A DNA stretch of 64,000 nucleotides from Aurantiochytrium sp. KH105 (taxonomy: Eukaryota; Sar; Bigyra; Thraustochytrida; Thraustochytriidae). The notes below the pieces were generated by a model, which was given only the letters and a program-made list of their open reading frames with translations, was not told the DNA's origin and ran no database searches. The translations under genes were made by a program, and so were the position numbers. Below are positions 59,891-64,000 of this stretch, piece by piece; position 1 is the stretch's first letter; the number at the start of each line of letters is the position of its first letter. The DNA lies in NCBI GenBank assembly GCA_003116975.1, contig BGKB01000067.1, positions 62,001-126,000 of the forward strand, given 5' to 3'.

Positions 59891-62098
59891 ATGAGTAAAA
59901 GCAGAGATGAGTTGGACGCTGAGGAGAGCGAGAGCAGTGACGACGACTCCTCGTTGTCCACGTCGGCCATCGCGGATTTCAAAAAGTCCATCACTGTGGC
60001 ACAGCTTAAAGCTTGGGGGAAGGCCGGTGAGGTGGCACTGATTACAGAAGCAGACGAACTGTTCACCAAAATTAAAGAACAGCACGGGAAGGGCGTTTTC
60101 ACAAAGCAAGAACGCGCGGCTCTGAAGGCTGCTTTCAAGAAGCACCTCGCAGTCGCTAATCAGACGATTCTGCAATCTACAAAGGCCGAAGCTGAAGAGA
60201 GAATTAAGAACGCGAACAAGGAAAAGGTGTCCGTTCTGATCAGCCAGCCATGCGTCGTAAAAACAATTCGCAATGCGGCCCACTCCAATTCGTCTCGAGT
60301 CCCCGACGTCCCCTCGGTCTCGCAGAAGAATATCGATGGCGACTTTCTTATCCCTGTTGCGGTAAAAGAATGGGACACCTTTGAGGCCGACGCATTGCTG
60401 AGACGATTGCCTGTTGGCGAGGACATCTCAATGGCGATCGAGATGTGGGCGCCTCTGGATGAACTCGACTGTGGTGACAACGAGTTCACAGTGCAGACCC
60501 AAATGACTGTTTCGGGGTTGGAACAGATTAGAAGATACCACAAGGCTGCCCCCAACGTAGAGGAGATCAAGATGTACCAAGAGGAAGGTCCGTGGACCGG
60601 TGGGCGCGTCGACATCACCTGGACTCGCAAGATGCGAGTCTCCGACAAATCAAAGCTTCAGCTGTTGTCGTCCTTTCATAGGATGAATGCCGCTAGCGAC
60701 AATATTGTTTTCCTCGTGCATGAGCACAAGGCCCCGAAAGTCTTTCCGTTCGTACCAGAGATTGGAGCTGAATGGACAACGGACAAGGAAACAGGCAAGC
60801 AGGTTCCCGTTAAGTTGGGGCATCGCCATCGTTCAAGCTCACAAAATAGCGTCAGCTCGTCCCAGTCGTCGGTACAATCGTATGACACGATGGATGAGGA
60901 CAAGCGCCTGTTCCAGAATCTGAAACTGGTGGATATATGGAAACGATTCGATGCGTGCCACAGATCATCTTACTTTTTTAAGTTCGTCGCACCAATCTGT
61001 CAGATTTTCACCTACATGGTTTCCTCTGGGCTCAAGTACGGCATCATCTCAACATTCGACAAGACCTGGTTCTGTCGCCGAGACAAAAAAGGGGTTATGG
61101 AGATCTCGCAGGCATTTGACGCCTGCACTGGAATAGGTCTAAGCGCAGTGCGACGGGCGTACCTCGGCATCATCACACTTGCGCTGCAGGACGATGAAGC
61201 CACGGGGTACGGTTTGGTCACGGGTGATAGTACGCTCTACCAGGCGATGAGGAACCATTCCGACGCAACCATACGAAAGTTTGCAGACACACTTGCATCC
61301 GACGGAACGCAGGACCTCGACACGACGATCAGCAAGCAATTTGCAACTAGGTTCGCGTTGTTCTGCCAGCAACGGTACAATGGAGGTCGACAACCGAGAC
61401 GGAACGCGATCGACGCGTTGCGAGAAATCCTACCTTTGTCTGGCGAGGACTTCTACCTCCCTCTCGACGGCGAGAATATCCACTGCAACTCGCGAACGAT
61501 TGTGACACGATGCACATTATCTGGTGCATCGATGATCGTCAAACGCTGGGCCTACTCTCTCTTACCCAGAAGACCAGAGGAGAACGACGCGGCCAAACAT
61601 GCTCTGCAGAACGAGCGCTGGGTCTATGAAGTGACGTTGGCCTCTTTGCAGGGCACTGTAATCCCTTTTCTCATCTATGCTGGCTCGTATGCAACGATGC
61701 CTTTCGTCCTGGCCGTTTCGGACGAGGGGGAGTCGTTGGAGCGGCTCCTGATGATCGCAGCGAACGCTGACGAACGTGCTGTACTTCTCGAGACTTACTT
61801 TGACGCGGCTCACGACGCGCTGGCGGCCATTCACTCCTGTGGCGTCCTGCACAACGACATCGCGGCACGGAACATTGTCATCCATCCTGACCGTGGCGTG
61901 AAGATCATCGACTTTGAGAGCGCGGGCGAGTGCTGCGAGGACCTTCTCGCCCAGGAGGAGATGCGTGAATTGTTCAAGATCTTCAACCGCACGGTAACAG
62001 GCACTCCGAAGAAGACGGGAAAGAAGATCTGGCGCCGCTCAAGTCAAACTCTGCCCATCCCCTTTAACAACGAGCGTGAATCTAAGCCCCCGATGTAG
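59891..62098 (+). CDS. Large CRN/FunK1-like protein with kinase-type C-terminal domain
   Basis: The 735-residue protein has an acidic Ser-rich start (about 1-25), then a region with a REase-like strand pattern at about 381-410 (LKYGIISTFDKTWFCRRD). The C-terminal kinase-type core shows an invariant-lysine-like MIVKRW near 550, LHNDIAARNIVIHPD with catalytic-loop HND at 654-656 and N661, and KIIDFES with DFE at 674-676. HRD-to-HND and DFG-to-DFE changes are common in FunK1 and CRN-type kinases. CRN effectors act in host nuclei or against competitors in oomycetes and fungi. This protein lacks the classic LFLAK secretion-type N-terminus. The first Met of the frame (59891) is used. Transposons on the left and a broken AAA gene on the right suggest a mobile or accessory context. 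Confidence 0.7.
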   Translation: MSKSRDELDAEESESSDDDSSLSTSAIADFKKSITVAQLKAWGKAGEVALITEADELFTKIKEQHGKGVFTKQERAALKAAFKKHLAVANQTILQSTKAEAEERIKNANKEKVSVLISQPCVVKTIRNAAHSNSSRVPDVPSVSQKNIDGDFLIPVAVKEWDTFEADALLRRLPVGEDISMAIEMWAPLDELDCGDNEFTVQTQMTVSGLEQIRRYHKAAPNVEEIKMYQEEGPWTGGRVDITWTRKMRVSDKSKLQLLSSFHRMNAASDNIVFLVHEHKAPKVFPFVPEIGAEWTTDKETGKQVPVKLGHRHRSSSQNSVSSSQSSVQSYDTMDEDKRLFQNLKLVDIWKRFDACHRSSYFFKFVAPICQIFTYMVSSGLKYGIISTFDKTWFCRRDKKGVMEISQAFDACTGIGLSAVRRAYLGIITLALQDDEATGYGLVTGDSTLYQAMRNHSDATIRKFADTLASDGTQDLDTTISKQFATRFALFCQQRYNGGRQPRRNAIDALREILPLSGEDFYLPLDGENIHCNSRTIVTRCTLSGASMIVKRWAYSLLPRRPEENDAAKHALQNERWVYEVTLASLQGTVIPFLIYAGSYATMPFVLAVSDEGESLERLLMIAANADERAVLLETYFDAAHDALAAIHSCGVLHNDIAARNIVIHPDRGVKIIDFESAGECCEDLLAQEEMRELFKIFNRTVTGTPKKTGKKIWRRSSQTLPIPFNNERESKPPM

Positions 62099-62527
62099 GA
62101 AACACAGGACGGCGACGGAAAGAAGCGACGCATTCTGTCCTTTCTTCCAAGCGGGTGGTCGCCGTCGCCCGCTTCTGACTCCTCCGCCTCGGAGTAAAGA
62201 GCCTTTCTCCCTGGCTAGCCACATAAAACGGGACGAAATTGGGACGAAATCTCTGCTCACGTTATCCGTCTGGGCATGGTCAGATCTACACCGCGTGTTA
62301 TGAAACTGAGCGCAAAGCTAGGTTTCGGTGTCTAGATTACTATACCAAGGTTTGAGATTCTGAAAAGTATTTTTGATTGAGATTTAGATGAAAGACTGAT
62401 TTGGCGGCTGCGAGTATAAAGTGGTCTATTTGGTCAGAATAGGTCTCGTCCCGAAAAGCGGGACGAAATTTAGCCAAGGAAAAAAAATAAAATGTTGTTG
62501 TTGTTTTTACCCAAGTACTCCTTCTTC
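62099..62527. other. Spacer with GGGACGAAAT motifs and hairpin
   Basis: GGGACGAAAT-type units occur at about 62230-62250 (twice) and near 62461. The last sits in a stem of TCGTCCCG/CGGGACGA (62446-62466). No gene is supported. Confidence 0.55.
62446..62466. repeat. 8-bp inverted repeat (hairpin)
   Basis: TCGTCCCG, a 5-base loop and CGGGACGA form a perfect stem between the CRN-like gene and the AAA remnant; it could serve as a terminator or recombination site. Confidence 0.85.
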
Positions 62528-63701
62528 TTATTCCACGTAGGCCTCTCGCGCGCCTTTGAAGTCAGAAGCTTGCTTTTCGTGATAGCCTGACAGCTTTCTG
62601 ATAGCTCTCTTTTTCTCTGTACTACCTAAATTCAAGGCTTCCTCAAGAGCGATTTTGATGTGGTCCGGTAAGTTTGCGATTGAGCGCAAGTTAGTTTGGT
62701 GATGGCTACATTGGGTCAGGATCTCCTTAAAATATGCTTCATCCACCGAAAGGTGACCCAAAACTCCGCTTGCGACGTTAACTCGCGCACTAACATCCGG
62801 GCTATCCACGGGCTTTAGCGTTGAGAAGCGAGTGAGAAGTGCGTTCAGCACACCCTTTCCCCGAAAATCAGATAGCGGGGCGTTTGTATTGATAGCAATA
62901 GATGCGTTCGGGTGTGTCGATTCGGCCCGTTTGAAAACGGCATGTTCTTCTTTTAAGATCTCGTCTGCTTCGTCAAAAAGCAGAACAACCTTTCGCCTTG
63001 AGCCATGAGTGCGTCAGCGATGGCAAAGAAGCTTTCCATAGATCTTTCACCACCGCCCTACATACTCGCATTCAGCGTGCTCGCATTAACTCGCAAAACA
63101 ATCGTCCCTTGTGTCTCTTGTAGGTAATCATAATAAGCGGTTTTACCGGTTCCGCCTGGTCCATATAGGAAGATTGTCTGGCGGTTTTCAGGCGTTCCAA
63201 GATCATCCGGAATCTCAGTAGCCCAGGCGGGCTTCATCGTAATCGATTTTGATGCAGGCTGATAAATTCTTCTCATGATATTGAGGAACTCAAACCGTTC
63301 GATGGGCGTTAGAGCAGTAGCCCCTCCTGTCATTTTCTTTGCTTCATTTGAAATTACACGAAGCAGCTCTTGGTCTGAAAATAAAGCTGGATTGCTATTC
63401 TGTAGAACGAATTGTTCCACTTCTGCATTATAACGTTCAATCATTTGACTGAAGTCATTCTTCTCATAATTTCGCAAAAGATCGATCCTAGTTGACGTTT
63501 CTCGGAATTGTTGGCGTAACATCTCGAGCTGATAGGCCTTAGCAAACTCATTCTGCCCAAAAGGTACGTTTTGTTTCTTACGAATTGCTGTCTTTCAGCT
63601 CACTTAACTTTAAATTCGTTTTGATCTTTTCGAGCGCCGCGAGGTGATCAAGTATGTCCGAATCGCCTAGCTCGCGCTCGTGCATTACGAAGTTCATTGT
63701 C
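62528..63701 (-). pseudogene. Broken AAA-type ATPase gene
   Basis: The right part carries Walker A (YGPGGTGKT) after a helical N-terminal region, and the left part carries Walker B (LLFDEADEI) and a post-Walker core with LTRFSTLKPVDSP. They are in different reading frames and the gene is broken, with about three breaks. The GC content is visibly lower than in the surrounding genes, so it may be of foreign origin (bacterial or another genome). It is closest in style to general AAA ATPases with one P-loop; a specific family was not recognised. Confidence 0.6.
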
Positions 63702-63834
63702 CTTCCTACTTCTTGGCTCTAAATAATCCAATATGCTCCTTGAGACCCTTTCTGTTTCTCCGCCAAACATTCTGAACCACAGTCGTTCAAGAACTTTTCT
63801 GAAACCACCTTTGGCTCGAATGTGAATGTACTAC

Positions 63835-64000
63835 AGCGTTGCCGCCCACGAGAACCTGCTCGTGGCCGGGTTGAGCGACAAGACCGTGCGCGTCTTCGAC
63901 CGGGCCAGCGGCGGCCCACGCCACGTCCTCACGGAGGCGACAGGCGAGGTCAACGCGGTCGCGATCGACGCGCAGCGCATGGTGAGCGGGTCCAGCGACT
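63835..64000 (+). pseudogene. Partial WD40 paralogue running off the window
   Basis: From about 63835 the sequence matches 54610-54775 of the WD40 gene closely, with frame kept (SVAAHENLLVAGLSDKTVRVF, then RMVSGSSD). It starts in the middle of the propeller, so its 5' part is missing here. It continues beyond the window and could be part of another gene or a duplicated fragment. Confidence 0.85.

Noticed and set aside
1-64000. tRNA, rRNA and CRISPR arrays
   Set aside because: I looked for B-box-like GGTTCGA-CC contexts, rRNA blocks and regularly spaced repeats and found none that I could support by eye.

Overview
The window looks like nuclear DNA of a compact, GC-rich protist genome. The gene set fits a heterotrophic, flagellate stramenopile such as a thraustochytrid (labyrinthulomycete). 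That placement is inferred from gene content and style; no rRNA or other taxonomic marker is present. The support is: eukaryote-only genes (Tudor-SN, a CWF19-like spliceosome factor, cullin-1, RFC4, an ERD2 receptor), axonemal genes, a protein-only RNase P, mostly single-exon genes, and an accessory region with a CRN/FunK1-like kinase beside DNA transposons.

Layout. 1-13.8 kb: SND1 (-), CWF19L2-like (-), a metallo-beta-lactamase/glyoxalase II-like hydrolase (+), a GT92-like glycosyltransferase (-), a SET-domain lysine methyltransferase (+) and an EndoG-like nuclease (-). 13.8-30.3 kb: a weak hypothetical ORF, a TMEM64/VTT membrane protein (+), an unknown polytopic membrane protein (-), cullin-1 (-), an ERD2/KDEL-receptor family protein (+), an unknown 409-residue protein (-) and an F-box protein (-). 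30.9-44.5 kb: a small CFAP141-like protein (+) tail-to-tail with DNAAF5 (-), PRORP (+), an AlgH/YqgE-like protein with a probable intron (+), an FCP/SCP-type HAD protein (-), a four-exon coiled-coil gene (+) and RFC4 (-). 45.4-50.4 kb: three tandem membrane-anchored MDR reductase paralogues (+). 51.9-55.2 kb: a WSCD-like sulfotransferase with an apparent frameshift (+) and a WD40 protein ending in a CaaX-like tetrapeptide (+).

55.2-63.8 kb is different in character. It holds a MULE transposase remnant (-), a piggyBac-like transposase (+), a 222-base assembly gap next to a 60-bp direct repeat, a large CRN/FunK1-like kinase gene (+) and a broken, AT-richer AAA-ATPase gene (-). At about 63,835 the sequence returns abruptly to a second, nearly identical WD40 fragment that runs off the window. 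The accessory block is therefore bracketed by WD40 paralogue sequence.

Most of the window alternates between divergent pairs, which share GC-rich upstream regions, and convergent pairs with short 3' spacers. Functional links are few. Cullin-1 and the F-box protein could both serve SCF ubiquitin ligases. The CFAP141-like protein and DNAAF5 are both axonemal. The MDR array is a local gene-family expansion. The best candidates for something new are the CRN-like kinase island with its flanking WD40 copies, the possibly prenylated WD40 protein, the tandem MDR array, and the intron-rich coiled-coil gene whose introns all begin with the same six bases.
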